NCBI GenBank assembly: GCA_905198575.1
Contig: CAJKDC010000022.1
Span: 1 to 30,863 of the forward strand
Direction of reading: 5' to 3'
DNA length: 30,863 nucleotides
DNA from: an uncultured Bacteroides sp.
Lineage (GTDB): Bacteria > Bacteroidota > Bacteroidia > Bacteroidales > Bacteroidaceae
Both the position numbers and the translations under genes were made by a program. Position 1 is the first letter of the stretch; each line of letters begins with the position of its first letter. Positions 1 through 8,177 of the stretch are shown one piece after another. The notes under the pieces were generated by a model, which did not search any database, had not been told where the DNA came from, and saw only the letters and a list, made by a program, of their open reading frames with translations.

Positions 1-54
1 ACCTTTTTTCAACTGATCGCGAGCGTCAATGTTGAAGAGAATATCTTTTGCCAT
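1..54 (-). CDS. groL: Chaperonin GroEL, N-terminal fragment (cut by window edge)
   Basis: Only the first 18 codons are inside the window; they read MAKDILFNIDARDQLKKG on the minus strand. This is the conserved N-terminus of the 60-kDa chaperonin, which forms the double-ring ATP-driven folding chamber in the cytoplasm. The gene starts 34 bp downstream of the groS stop, the usual groS-groL order, so both are probably transcribed together. The ATG is fixed by the characteristic start and by the lack of room upstream. The rest of the gene lies to the left of the window. Confidence 0.95.
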   Translation of the reverse strand, partial: MAKDILFNIDARDQLKKG

Positions 55-88
55 AATTTTCTGAATCTTTTAATGTTAAACTAATCTA

Positions 89-361
89 TTATCCAATTAC
101 TGCCAGAACGTCACTCTGACGCATCATCAAGTATTTCTTGCCTTCGAATTCAATTTCTGTACCTGAATATTTTCCGTACAAAACTGTATCGCCTACTTTC
201 AAGATCATTTCTTCGTCTTTAGTACCATTGCCTACTGCAACAACTTCACCCTGCAAAGGTTTTTCTTTTGCTGTATCAGGAATGATAATACCACCGATTG
301 TTTTCTCTTCTGCAGGAGCCGGAAGAATCAAGACTCTGTCTGCTAATGGTTTAATGTTCAT
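89..361 (-). CDS. groS: Co-chaperonin GroES
   Basis: The 90-residue product has the usual GroES length and begins MNIKPLADRVLILPAPAEEK. It forms the heptameric lid that binds GroEL through a mobile loop; that loop is visible around residues 18-34 (KTIGGIIIPDTAKEKP), followed by the beta-barrel core and a typical hydrophobic end (VLAVIG). It precedes groL by 34 bp, so the two form the standard bicistron. No CIRCE operator (TTAGCACTC-N9-GAGTGCTAA) is visible upstream, so HrcA control is not supported by the sequence. The assignment is secure. Confidence 0.97.
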   Translation of the reverse strand: MNIKPLADRVLILPAPAEEKTIGGIIIPDTAKEKPLQGEVVAVGNGTKDEEMILKVGDTVLYGKYSGTEIEFEGKKYLMMRQSDVLAVIG

Positions 362-750
362 AGTTCTTATTTTTTAGTTTTTTATTTCTACAATTATTAT
401 TCAATGCCTCTACAGGCAAGCACTTATCTTAGTACCAAAAGTGTGCCAAACTAAAAACATGCCATATTGACAGAAAACGCATGACAAGAGATACATCTAT
501 GGCAGAAAAGTCTATTTTACCTTACAACAAAATCCAGACAGCATTTTCATCAGTTATCACAATCAAGTATCGGACCAATCTATTAAAACTATTGACAATT
601 TATCAATTTATATAAAGGAAAAAGAAAAAAGAAGCTACAAAAGACTGTTTTTCAGTAAATTGATGTATATTTAAAAGCAGATTTCAATAAAAATGTACAA
701 TTCAAAGCATTATAACTACTTTATCTAAATTTATTAATACAATCAGGGGT
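362..750. other. Intergenic region between divergent groS and the TonB-dependent receptor gene
   Basis: This AT-rich stretch of 389 bp lies between divergently transcribed genes. It contains the candidate groS promoter and, near the receptor gene, TAAATTTA (726-733), a one-mismatch version of the -7 element with no convincing -33 partner. A 44-codon reading frame at 481-615 (plus) has no recognisable features and I do not call it. I see no tRNA, terminator or repeat here. Confidence 0.5.
447..477 (-). promoter_or_regulatory. Candidate promoter for groS-groL
   Basis: On the minus strand TTAGTTTG (447-454) matches the Bacteroides -7 element TAnnTTTG at 7 of 8 positions, and a TTTT (474-477) lies 19 nt upstream where TTTG is expected. 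An overlapping second candidate, CACTTTTG (436-443), also differs by one base. Neither is perfect, and no heat-shock operator is recognised, so this is a tentative call. Confidence 0.35.
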
Positions 751-3225
751 ATGCAAACAACACTATTCAAAGGCATCATTTGTTTTCTGCTATGCATTAT
801 GGGCATAAATGCTTATGCACAGAAAACTACATCGAACTACACAGTAAAAGGTATGCTCGTTGATTCGCTTCTAAACGAAAGTGAACCATACGCAACTATC
901 CGAATTGTAGCCAAACAAACTCCGGATAAACCTGTAAAACTTGCTGTAACAGATGAAAACGGTAAATTCAATGAAAAACTGAAAACTGCCGGACAATATA
1001 TCATCAGTTTTACTTCCGTAGGGAAGCTCACCGTTTCCAGAGAATTCGAAATCAGCAATACAAACAAGACCGTAGACTTGGGAACCATCTTTACGGCAGA
1101 AGCCAGTGAAATGCTGAAAGGTGTGGAAGTAGTAGCACAAAAGCCGCTGGTAAAAGCTGAGATAGACAAAATTTCCTACAGCATAGAAGACGACCCGGAT
1201 TCGCAGACCAACACCACACTGGAAATGCTGAAAAAAGTCCCGCTGGTAACCGTTGACGGAGAAGACAATATCCAGGTAAACGGCTCTAGCAATTTCAAGG
1301 TACACGTAAACGGAAAGCCCAATACTTTAATGAGCAACAATCCCAAAGAAGTATTGCGCAGCCTGCCTGCCAATTCTGTCAAGTCGATAGAAGTCATCAC
1401 CGAACCGGGTGCCAAATACGATGCAGAAGGAATCGGAGGAATCCTGAATATAATTACAACCGATACACGCATGCAAGGCTACAATGTTACTTTAGGAGCC
1501 AGAGGCAGTAATCATGGTATCGGCGGATACGGGTATGGAACTGTACAGGTAGGAAAATTTACTGTAAGCGGAAACTACTCGTATAACTATAATACATCAC
1601 CCAGAAGTTATTTTGATTCCGGACGTGAGGATTTTACATCCGACGAGAACAAGTACCTCTCATCCGGAGGTTCCTCAAAAAGCAACGGCAACTTCCAATA
1701 TGGCAATCTGGAAGGAAGCTACGAAATCGACACGCTGAATCTGATTACCTTCTCTGCCAACATGTTTGGAGGAAAATTCAAAAGTAACAGTGATTCATAT
1801 AACCGGATGCTTTCGGCTGCCGAAGAATTATCCTATAAATATAATACCCGCAACCGTAGCACCAACAACTTTGGCAATGTAGGCATTAACTTTGACTATC
1901 AGCACTCTTTTAAAAGAAAAGGTGAATATCTCACCGTATCATACAAGTACAATGATTCTCCTGACGAAAATGAATCATCTACCGAATACCTTGACATAGT
2001 AGATGTTCCGTTTACTTTAAACAATCAATACTTTGACAATGATGCTCATACTGCCGAACATACCGGTCAGATAGACTATGTAAATCCAATCAACGAAAAG
2101 CATTACGTGGATGCAGGTATGAAATATATCTACCGCCAGAACGCCAGCGACAGTAAATACTTCCTACTCCAAGAGGATGGCTCCATGCAGCAAGACAATA
2201 CCCTATCAGATAAATTCGACCAGGGACAAAATATTCTGGCTGCATACGCCGATTATCAGCTTAAACTGAAGAAATTTGGTGTAAAAGCAGGAGTACGCTA
2301 CGAGCACACCTTTATGGATGTAAACTACGATTTAAGACCGGAAAAGAATTTCAGTGCCGGGTTCGACGATGTTGTTCCCACAGCCAACATTTCGTATATG
2401 ATCAATTCTACTGCATCCCTACGTGCCAACTATAACATGCGTATCAACCGTCCGGGCATCTGGTATCTGAACCCGTTCCGCGATACCAGCAATCCGACTT
2501 CCGTCAGCTACGGTAATCCGGATCTGGAAACAGAAAAAGCACATATTGTAGGAATGACCTTCAGTTCATTCTCAGCCAAATTCAGTCTGAATGCCGGCTT
2601 AAACTATACATTCACAAACAATGGTATCGAACGCTATTCGTTTATGAATGAAGGCATTCTGGAGAACACTTACCGCAATGCCGGAAAAAAACAGATTACC
2701 CGCCTGTCATTATGGATGAACTGGAACCCAGGCAATACCACCCGTATTTCTATTAATGCAGCCGGTTCCTACTCCGACTTCAAGAGTGATTTGCTGAATA
2801 CACGTAATTCCGGATTCAACGGAAGCCTATACGGTAACATCCAGCAGACCATTCCTTGGGATTTGCGCCTCAGCATGTATGGAGGTGGAAGTACACCTTA
2901 TATATCTTTGCAAGGTAAAGGTTCGTCATATTACTACTATGGTCTGAACTTGAGCCGCTCATTCCTGAAAGAAAAACGGCTGAATGTCTCTGTATATGCC
3001 AGCAACTTCTTTAATAAATATAATACCTACAGCAACGAAACTGTGACAGAAACGTTCCGTTCCTGGAGTAACAATAAAAGCTATTCATTGGGATATGGTG
3101 TAAGTATCAGCTGGCGTTTTGGTGAACTGAAAACGCAAGTCAAAAAAACTGCACGCAGCATCAACAACGACGATGTGAAAGAAGGTGGAAGCAATTCGGG
3201 CAGTCAAACGAATAGTGGAATGTAA
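751..3225 (+). CDS. TonB-dependent outer-membrane receptor with carboxypeptidase-like N-terminal domain
   Basis: The 824-residue protein starts with a clear Sec signal peptide (about 1-24, ending AYAQ). A carboxypeptidase-D regulatory-like beta domain follows (about 30-115), then a plug domain (about 125-230) with the typical stretch ending EGIGGILNIIT. The remainder to about residue 791 is a 22-strand-type beta-barrel rich in alternating aromatics, closing with a strand ending SWRFG. This is the layout of the outer-membrane beta-barrel subfamily of TonB-dependent receptors (OMP_b-brl_3 type), which import ligands energised by TonB-ExbBD. There is no SusD partner next door, so it is not a standard SusCD glycan importer; the substrate cannot be inferred. 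A hydrophilic tail of 33 residues follows the last strand, which is unusual because these barrels usually end at the final aromatic residue. rmuC starts 22 bp later. Confidence 0.88.
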   Translation: MQTTLFKGIICFLLCIMGINAYAQKTTSNYTVKGMLVDSLLNESEPYATIRIVAKQTPDKPVKLAVTDENGKFNEKLKTAGQYIISFTSVGKLTVSREFEISNTNKTVDLGTIFTAEASEMLKGVEVVAQKPLVKAEIDKISYSIEDDPDSQTNTTLEMLKKVPLVTVDGEDNIQVNGSSNFKVHVNGKPNTLMSNNPKEVLRSLPANSVKSIEVITEPGAKYDAEGIGGILNIITTDTRMQGYNVTLGARGSNHGIGGYGYGTVQVGKFTVSGNYSYNYNTSPRSYFDSGREDFTSDENKYLSSGGSSKSNGNFQYGNLEGSYEIDTLNLITFSANMFGGKFKSNSDSYNRMLSAAEELSYKYNTRNRSTNNFGNVGINFDYQHSFKRKGEYLTVSYKYNDSPDENESSTEYLDIVDVPFTLNNQYFDNDAHTAEHTGQIDYVNPINEKHYVDAGMKYIYRQNASDSKYFLLQEDGSMQQDNTLSDKFDQGQNILAAYADYQLKLKKFGVKAGVRYEHTFMDVNYDLRPEKNFSAGFDDVVPTANISYMINSTASLRANYNMRINRPGIWYLNPFRDTSNPTSVSYGNPDLETEKAHIVGMTFSSFSAKFSLNAGLNYTFTNNGIERYSFMNEGILENTYRNAGKKQITRLSLWMNWNPGNTTRISINAAGSYSDFKSDLLNTRNSGFNGSLYGNIQQTIPWDLRLSMYGGGSTPYISLQGKGSSYYYYGLNLSRSFLKEKRLNVSVYASNFFNKYNTYSNETVTETFRSWSNNKSYSLGYGVSISWRFGELKTQVKKTARSINNDDVKEGGSNSGSQTNSGM

Positions 3226-3247
3226 CATTAATCATACAAGTATAACG

Positions 3248-4609
3248 ATGGAGATTATTTATTTAGTAATTGGCTTATGTGTAGGAATTGCTGCCGGATA
3301 TCTGGCTGCTGCCAGAAAAGCGGGTGTACTACAAACTAAACTGGACATGCAGCAAAGTCATGCACAAGATTTGCTGACCGCAGAACAACAGCGCAATGCT
3401 GCACAACAGGAGCTTATCAAACAAGAATTACGCAGAACCCAGCAAAAGCAGGAAGAGACCTTGCGTCTTCTTGAAGCTGCAAGACAGGAGTTAGCAGCAC
3501 TTTCAGTCCAAAAGAAAACCTTGGAAGAAAAACTGGATAACCAGAAAGAAGAAGTAGCCAACCTGCACAAGCAGTTCAACCTGGAGTTTGAGAACATTGC
3601 AAACAAGATTTTCCAGCAAAAGACCGAGAGCTTCAACAAACTGAGCGCCGAGAGTCTGAGCAACATTCTGAAACCCTTCGGTGAGAACCTGAACGAATTC
3701 AAGCATCAGGTAAGCGAGGTGTACGACAAAGAGTCTAAGCAACGTTTCTCACTGGAAGACCGCATCAAGGAACTGGTGCAACTGAACAAGCAAATCAGTG
3801 ATGATGCCAATAACCTGACACGCGCCTTGAAGGGCGACTCCAAGATACAGGGTAACTGGGGAGAAATGATTTTGGAAACTATCCTCGAGAACTCCGGTCT
3901 GCGTGAAGGTGAAGAATATTTCCGGCAGGAATTCCTGAAAGACGAAAACGGCGAAGTGCTGAAAAACGAACAGGGAGTACGTATGCAGCCGGACATCATC
4001 GTAGTCTATCCGGACAACCGACAGGTTATCATCGACTCCAAAGTATCGCTCACAGCATATGCCAACTACATGGCCTGCGAATCGAAAGCCGATCAGGAAT
4101 ATTATCTGAAAGCGCATTTGGCATCCGTAAAAGCACACATCGACGAACTGAGCCGCAAGGACTACTCGAAGTATAACCTGGCCTCACTGGATTTCGTCAT
4201 GATGTTTGTCCCTAATGAACCTGCCTACGTGCTGGCCTTGCAGACAGATCCTAACTTATGGAACTATGCCTATCAGAAGAAAGTCGTGCTGATGAGTCCG
4301 ACTAACCTGATTGCTGCCCTACGCCTGGCTCTGGATTTATGGAAGCGGGAGTATCAGGAAAAGAACCTGCAGGAGATTGTGAAACGCGGCACAGCCTTAT
4401 ACGAGCGCCTGGTAGGATTTACCGATACTTTCTGTAAGATAGGTGACGAACTGGCTGCTGCATCCAAGGCTTACGATACGGCACTGAACCAGTTGAGTAG
4501 CGGTCGGGGCAACGTGATCCGTCAGGCCGAAATGCTGAAAGAGCTGGGTATTACGCCCAAAAAGCAGTTTGGTGGACGCTTGCTGCAGGATGTGCAGAAA
4601 GAGGAATAA
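3248..4609 (+). CDS. rmuC: DNA recombination protein RmuC
   Basis: From ATG 3248 the product is 453 residues: a hydrophobic N-terminal anchor (about 3-20), a long Gln/Glu-rich coiled coil (about 28-150), then the RmuC domain (about 160-430). Within it I see GNWGEMILETILENSGL and the core PDIIVVYP...VIIDSKVSLTAY, whose spaced D and D-S-K residues fit the PD-(D/E)XK-like fold proposed for RmuC. RmuC limits rearrangements at inverted repeats in E. coli; the exact reaction is not well defined. The frame stays open upstream to 3185, but that would overlap the receptor gene and put 21 charged residues before the membrane segment, so I chose 3248. It is probably cotranscribed with the receptor gene and ends before a bidirectional terminator. 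Confidence 0.9.
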   Translation: MEIIYLVIGLCVGIAAGYLAAARKAGVLQTKLDMQQSHAQDLLTAEQQRNAAQQELIKQELRRTQQKQEETLRLLEAARQELAALSVQKKTLEEKLDNQKEEVANLHKQFNLEFENIANKIFQQKTESFNKLSAESLSNILKPFGENLNEFKHQVSEVYDKESKQRFSLEDRIKELVQLNKQISDDANNLTRALKGDSKIQGNWGEMILETILENSGLREGEEYFRQEFLKDENGEVLKNEQGVRMQPDIIVVYPDNRQVIIDSKVSLTAYANYMACESKADQEYYLKAHLASVKAHIDELSRKDYSKYNLASLDFVMMFVPNEPAYVLALQTDPNLWNYAYQKKVVLMSPTNLIAALRLALDLWKREYQEKNLQEIVKRGTALYERLVGFTDTFCKIGDELAAASKAYDTALNQLSSGRGNVIRQAEMLKELGITPKKQFGGRLLQDVQKEE

Positions 4610-4736
4610 CGGTACATTTTTGCTTTATCTTTGCTATGATAAACGTATGGCATAAGCATGCAGCAAGTTGGTCTTTGCAAAGATGAATGTTTGTCTTTTT
4701 TGAGAGAAAACTGAAAGCCACAGATAGCTTTCATAA

Positions 4737-4776
4737 AAAAGAGGATAAATCCTTTCACTCGGATTTATCCTCTTTT
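4737..4776. terminator. Bidirectional intrinsic terminator between rmuC and hisS
   Basis: GAGGATAAATCC and GGATTTATCCTC form a perfect 12-bp stem, extended to 16 bp by flanking AAAA/TTTT, around an 8-nt loop (TTTCACTC). The A and T flanks provide a U-tract in both directions. It lies between the convergent ends of rmuC (plus) and hisS (minus). Confidence 0.9.
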
Positions 4777-4800
4777 CAATATAAGCTATAATTGTTTCAA

Positions 4801-6162
4801 TTATTTCACCATAGCAATCAGCTCTTCTGGAGTAACCAACGACTGCTCACCAGTAGCCATGTTCTTCAGTGTCACCTTACCTTCGGTCATTTCATTCTCG
4901 CCGACGATAGCAACAAACGGAATGTTCTTGGCATTGGCATAACTCATCTGTTTCTTCATCTTGGCACTATCTGGGAACAGTTCGGCACGGATACCTGCTT
5001 CACGAGCTTTGAACAGGATAGGAAGTGCATAAGCTGCTTCCTTGTCGCCAAAGTTGACAAACAGCAACTGAGTGGCATTGACTGCTTCTTTAGGATACAA
5101 GTCCAACTGATTCAGCACATCGTAAATACGGTCTGCTCCAAACGAAATACCTACACCCGACATACCGTCCATACCAAATACACCGGTCAGGTTGTCATAA
5201 CGTCCGCCACCACTGATGCTTCCAATCTGAACATCCAACGCCTTAACTTCGAAAATGGCTCCGGTATAATAGTTCAAGCCACGAGCCAGTGTCAAGTCAA
5301 GTTCAACTTCCGATTTTACACCCAGTGCTTCTACGGTCTTCAGGATAAACTCGCTCTCCTCTACCCCTTTCAGGCCGGTTTCACTGGCAGCCAGCACATT
5401 TTTCAGCGTATCCAGCTTTTCCTGATTTGTACCACTCAGCAAAATAATCGGCTGCAGTTTGTCGATAGCCTCCTGCGAAATACCTTTCGAAGCCAATTCG
5501 GCATTCACATTGTCCAGACCAATCTTGTCGAGCTTATCAATAGCTACCGTAATATCTACAATCTTATCGGCTTCACCAATAATTTCGGCTATACCGGTCA
5601 GAATCTTACGGTTGTTAATCTTGATGGATACACGGATACCGAAACGGTGGAATACAGCATCAATCATCTGAACCAGCTCTACTTCGTTGAGCAGCGAGTT
5701 GCTGCCTACAACATCGGCATCACACTGATAGAACTCGCGATAGCGTCCCTTCTGCGGACGGTCGGCACGCCATACAGGCTGTATCTGGAAGCGTTTGAAG
5801 GGGAAACTGATTTCATCGCGGTGCATTACCACATAACGGGCAAACGGCACGGTGAGGTCGTAGCGCAAACCTTTCTCGCAGAACTTACTTGCCAGCTTTG
5901 CAGCATTGCGGCTCAGCAGTTCTTCGTCTGTAATACCGGAAAAATAGTCACCGGAATTCTGGATTTTAAAGAGCAGCTTGTCGCCTTCGTCGCCATATTT
6001 TCCCATCAAGGTTGAAAGGTTCTCCATCGAAGGAGTTTCAATCTGCTGGAAACCGTACAGATAAAACACTTCACGAATCGTGTTGAATATATAATTACGT
6101 TTCGCCATTTCTACAGGCGAAAAATCACGTGTTCCTTTGGGTATACTCGGTTTTGTTGCCAT
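4801..6162 (-). CDS. hisS: Histidine--tRNA ligase
   Basis: The 453-residue product is a class II aminoacyl-tRNA synthetase that charges tRNA-His with histidine in the cytoplasm. Visible family motifs are GTRDFSP (10-16), YDLTVPFARY (101-110), the motif 2 region RADRPQKGRYREFYQCD (132-148), and the histidine-binding LARGLNYYTG (292-301). The C-terminal 90 residues resemble the anticodon-binding alpha/beta domain (FVNFGDKEAAY onwards). It is about 30 residues longer than E. coli HisRS. It has its own promoter 20-55 bp upstream, so it is likely transcribed separately from the peptidase gene behind it. The long open frame on the opposite strand is a shadow of this gene. Confidence 0.97.
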   Translation of the reverse strand: MATKPSIPKGTRDFSPVEMAKRNYIFNTIREVFYLYGFQQIETPSMENLSTLMGKYGDEGDKLLFKIQNSGDYFSGITDEELLSRNAAKLASKFCEKGLRYDLTVPFARYVVMHRDEISFPFKRFQIQPVWRADRPQKGRYREFYQCDADVVGSNSLLNEVELVQMIDAVFHRFGIRVSIKINNRKILTGIAEIIGEADKIVDITVAIDKLDKIGLDNVNAELASKGISQEAIDKLQPIILLSGTNQEKLDTLKNVLAASETGLKGVEESEFILKTVEALGVKSEVELDLTLARGLNYYTGAIFEVKALDVQIGSISGGGRYDNLTGVFGMDGMSGVGISFGADRIYDVLNQLDLYPKEAVNATQLLFVNFGDKEAAYALPILFKAREAGIRAELFPDSAKMKKQMSYANAKNIPFVAIVGENEMTEGKVTLKNMATGEQSLVTPEELIAMVK

Positions 6163-6189
6163 AGTTAAATATTACATTTTTTCCGGATA

Positions 6190-6220
6190 CAAAAATACAT
6201 TAATTATTTGATACAGAAAA
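6190..6220 (-). promoter_or_regulatory. Promoter for hisS
   Basis: On the minus strand TATTTTTG (6190-6197) is a perfect TAnnTTTG -7 element. A TTTT (6217-6220) lies 19 nt upstream at the -33 position, one base off TTTG. The predicted start near 6184 leaves a leader of about 20 nt. Confidence 0.6.
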
Positions 6221-6242
6221 AAGACAGGGTCTGATTTCTACA

Positions 6243-6917
6243 TTACTCGCGACGGTTTGCATAAATCATGATATAATATACCAAAGTAGCCAAAGAGCTC
6301 AATGCTGCTACCACATAAGTATAGGCAGCCGACTTCAAAGCATCCTTTGCCTGATTATGGTTATAGGCATTGGTGATACCGGCACTGCTCAACCAAACCA
6401 GTGCTCTGCGGCTGGCATCAATTTCTACCGGAAGCGTTACAAAGCTGAACAAGGTAGTCATGGCAAACAGGCAAATTCCGAACAAAAGCAGCTGAGGGAA
6501 AGAGTTCACCAGCAGGATACCTCCCAACAAAACCCATGACATGATGCTGGATGAGAACTGCACTACCGGAACCAAAGCCGAACGTAAACGCAACGGTGCA
6601 TAAGCTCTGGCGTGCTGTACGGCATGTCCGCACTCATGGGCGGCAACAGCAGCTGCTGCCACACTGCAACTGTTATATACGCCTTCGCTCAAGTTTACTG
6701 TTTTATTGGCCGGATTGTAGTGGTCGGTCAGCATACCCGAAGTACTGGTCACGCGTACATCATATATTCCATTGTCCCGCAACATTTTTTCGGCTACTTC
6801 ACGTCCGGTCATTCCGTTGGGCAAGCCCATCTTAGAATACTTTTCAAACTTGTTCTGCAAACTGGATTGCACGATATAACTGATAATGGCAATACCAATA
6901 AATAAAATCCAATACAT
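6243..6917 (-). CDS. Membrane-bound zinc metallopeptidase (YugP / Zn_peptidase_2 family)
   Basis: The product has 224 residues, the usual size for this family. An N-terminal membrane segment (about 1-16) is followed by a soluble part and the HExxH zinc motif as HECGH at residues 94-98, within AAAVAAHECGHAVQHA. Two hydrophobic segments follow (about 120-165) and another near the C-terminus (about 195-220). The HExxH plus a downstream Glu in the membrane-flanking region is diagnostic of the YugP-like family, which is widespread but functionally poorly characterised. Substrates are unknown. A strong promoter precedes the gene, and 80 bp separate its stop from hisS. Confidence 0.87.
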   Translation of the reverse strand: MYWILFIGIAIISYIVQSSLQNKFEKYSKMGLPNGMTGREVAEKMLRDNGIYDVRVTSTSGMLTDHYNPANKTVNLSEGVYNSCSVAAAAVAAHECGHAVQHARAYAPLRLRSALVPVVQFSSSIMSWVLLGGILLVNSFPQLLLFGICLFAMTTLFSFVTLPVEIDASRRALVWLSSAGITNAYNHNQAKDALKSAAYTYVVAALSSLATLVYYIMIYANRRE

Positions 6918-6966
6918 ATTATTTCTAGTTTATTAAGTTACAACAGATTACGAACAAAATGCTTGC

Positions 6967-6997
6967 CAAAGATAGCCAAATGAACAAAAAGCTCAAA
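6967..6997 (-). promoter_or_regulatory. Promoter for the zinc metallopeptidase gene
   Basis: On the minus strand TTTG (6994-6997) and TATCTTTG (6967-6974) are separated by exactly 19 nt, a perfect match to the Bacteroides primary sigma-factor consensus. The predicted start near 6961 gives a leader of about 45 nt before the ATG at 6917. Confidence 0.8.
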
Positions 6998-7040
6998 GAT
7001 GTCAGTCCGTTTTTAGGATTATTAAGTGATATAAACAAAA

Positions 7041-7073
7041 AAGCTGCGCTGAAGAAGAACCTCAGCGCAGCTT
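7041..7073 (-). terminator. Intrinsic terminator of the nucleotidyltransferase gene
   Basis: AAGCTGCGCTGA (7041-7052) and TCAGCGCAGCTT (7062-7073) form a perfect 12-bp GC-rich stem with a 9-nt loop. On the minus strand the stem is followed by a T-rich run (TTTTGTTTAT), which terminates transcription arriving from the gene at 7096-8001. Confidence 0.9.
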
Positions 7074-7095
7074 AAAATCATATAAAATTTGCTTT

Positions 7096-8001
7096 TTAGA
7101 ACAATTTTGCAGGATATTCACCAGCGTCTACCAACGCCTGTATTTTATCAACTACTCCCTGACGGTCGGCAGCATAAGTCACACCAAACCATTTTGAAGT
7201 AGTATCCAGTACTTTTACGGTAGCTGTACCTTCGTTGATAAGTTTGTTAACCATCAAAGGAATGAAGTATTCAGCTTTCAGGTTACCGATATTGGCATTC
7301 AGGAATTCTACGAAGTAATCTTCCGAGTATTTGAAATAATCAGGAGTAAAGCCCCACATATTCATAGATACCGGTGTGTTGTCGGCAATGGCAACCCATT
7401 TTCCTTCTTCATCCTTGTAAGAAACGGCACCGTCTACACGCATAATTTCAGTACGTTCTACAACGGTAGTCAGGTGTCCCTGTTCGTTGGCAGAACATAC
7501 ACCACGAGCCACTGTTCCACTTTCTGACAATGTATTACCTACGCGGAAACCTACCATACAGTAATCGTTTGTTGCGCCTTCAGGAAGTTCTGAAAGGTAT
7601 TTACCAATCACAGCAAAGCTGTCACGGCCATAGAAGTCGTCAGCGTTGATAACGGCAAACGGTTCTTTGATTACATCTTTTCCCATCAATACAGCATGGT
7701 TGGTACCCCATGGTTTCACACGGCCTTCCGGACAAGTAAATCCTACAGGAAGATTATTGATAGACTGGAATACAACCTCTACCGGAATATGGTTTTCGTA
7801 TTTTGATACAATCTTTTCGCGGAAATCCTTTTCGAAGTCTTTACGGATAACAAAGACGATTTTACCAAAACCGCCACGGATAGCATCGAAAATAGAATAA
7901 TCCATAATAGTTTCGCCGTTAGGGCCCAGACCATCCAACTGTTTCAGTCCACCATAACGACTACCCATGCCGGCTGCCAATACAAATAATGTAGGTTTCA
8001 T
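7096..8001 (-). CDS. Sugar-phosphate nucleotidyltransferase family protein
   Basis: The 301-residue product belongs to the NTP_transferase fold. The nucleotide-binding signature LAAGMGSRYGGLKQ is at residues 8-21, and VINADDFYG carries the metal-binding Asp pair expected near residue 120. The family joins a sugar-1-phosphate to an NTP, giving an NDP-sugar and pyrophosphate, in the cytoplasm. The GLGPNGETIMDYSIFDA segment differs from canonical GalU or RfbA, so the nucleotide and sugar cannot be fixed from sequence alone. A UDP- or dTDP-sugar enzyme for surface glycans is one possibility; a nucleotide-sugar role in general is well supported. It is monocistronic, with its own promoter and terminator. 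Confidence 0.85.
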   Translation of the reverse strand: MKPTLFVLAAGMGSRYGGLKQLDGLGPNGETIMDYSIFDAIRGGFGKIVFVIRKDFEKDFREKIVSKYENHIPVEVVFQSINNLPVGFTCPEGRVKPWGTNHAVLMGKDVIKEPFAVINADDFYGRDSFAVIGKYLSELPEGATNDYCMVGFRVGNTLSESGTVARGVCSANEQGHLTTVVERTEIMRVDGAVSYKDEEGKWVAIADNTPVSMNMWGFTPDYFKYSEDYFVEFLNANIGNLKAEYFIPLMVNKLINEGTATVKVLDTTSKWFGVTYAADRQGVVDKIQALVDAGEYPAKLF

Positions 8002-8029
8002 AAGTATTTTAATTAATGTTTATATGCCA

Positions 8030-8060
8030 CAAAATTAAAAATAAATATCAGCATAGTAAA
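8030..8060 (-). promoter_or_regulatory. Promoter for the nucleotidyltransferase gene
   Basis: On the minus strand TAATTTTG (8030-8037) matches TAnnTTTG exactly, and TTTA (8057-8060) sits 19 nt upstream, one base off the -33 TTTG. The predicted leader is about 25 nt. Confidence 0.6.
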
Positions 8061-8101
8061 CACTTCGGTGAACAAAAATATGATAATTGGGTTATTTTTC
8101 T

Positions 8102-8109
8102 TAAATTCG
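8102..8109 (+). promoter_or_regulatory. Possible -7 element for the tamB-tamL operon
   Basis: TAAATTCG matches TAnnTTTG at 7 of 8 positions and lies about 68 bp before the tamB ATG, in a 176-bp gap between divergent genes. I see no convincing -33 element 19 nt upstream, so the call is weak. Confidence 0.3.
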
Positions 8110-8177
8110 CATCAATCAGATGTCCGGATGTAATGAAACCCGGAAAATATTAAAAGAATAAGAAAGAATAACTTTAT

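Noticed and set aside
436..450. TTTGGCAC-like sigma-54 -24 box upstream of groS (minus strand)
   Set aside because: The base pair at the -12 place is GT instead of the invariant GC, so it fails the sigma-54 pattern.
481..615. 44-codon frame in the groS-receptor gap
   Set aside because: No ribosome-binding or promoter signal and no recognisable sequence character. It may be chance in AT-rich DNA.
4792..6015. Long plus-strand open frame (407 codons) opposite hisS
   Set aside because: It is fully antisense to a certain hisS gene, and its translation is rich in Cys, Phe, Gln and His with no domain. It is a shadow of hisS codon use.
6955..6970. TTTGGCAAGCATTTTGT on the minus strand near the peptidase promoter
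   Set aside because: It again has GT rather than GC at the -12 place, and a perfect primary-type promoter overlaps it.
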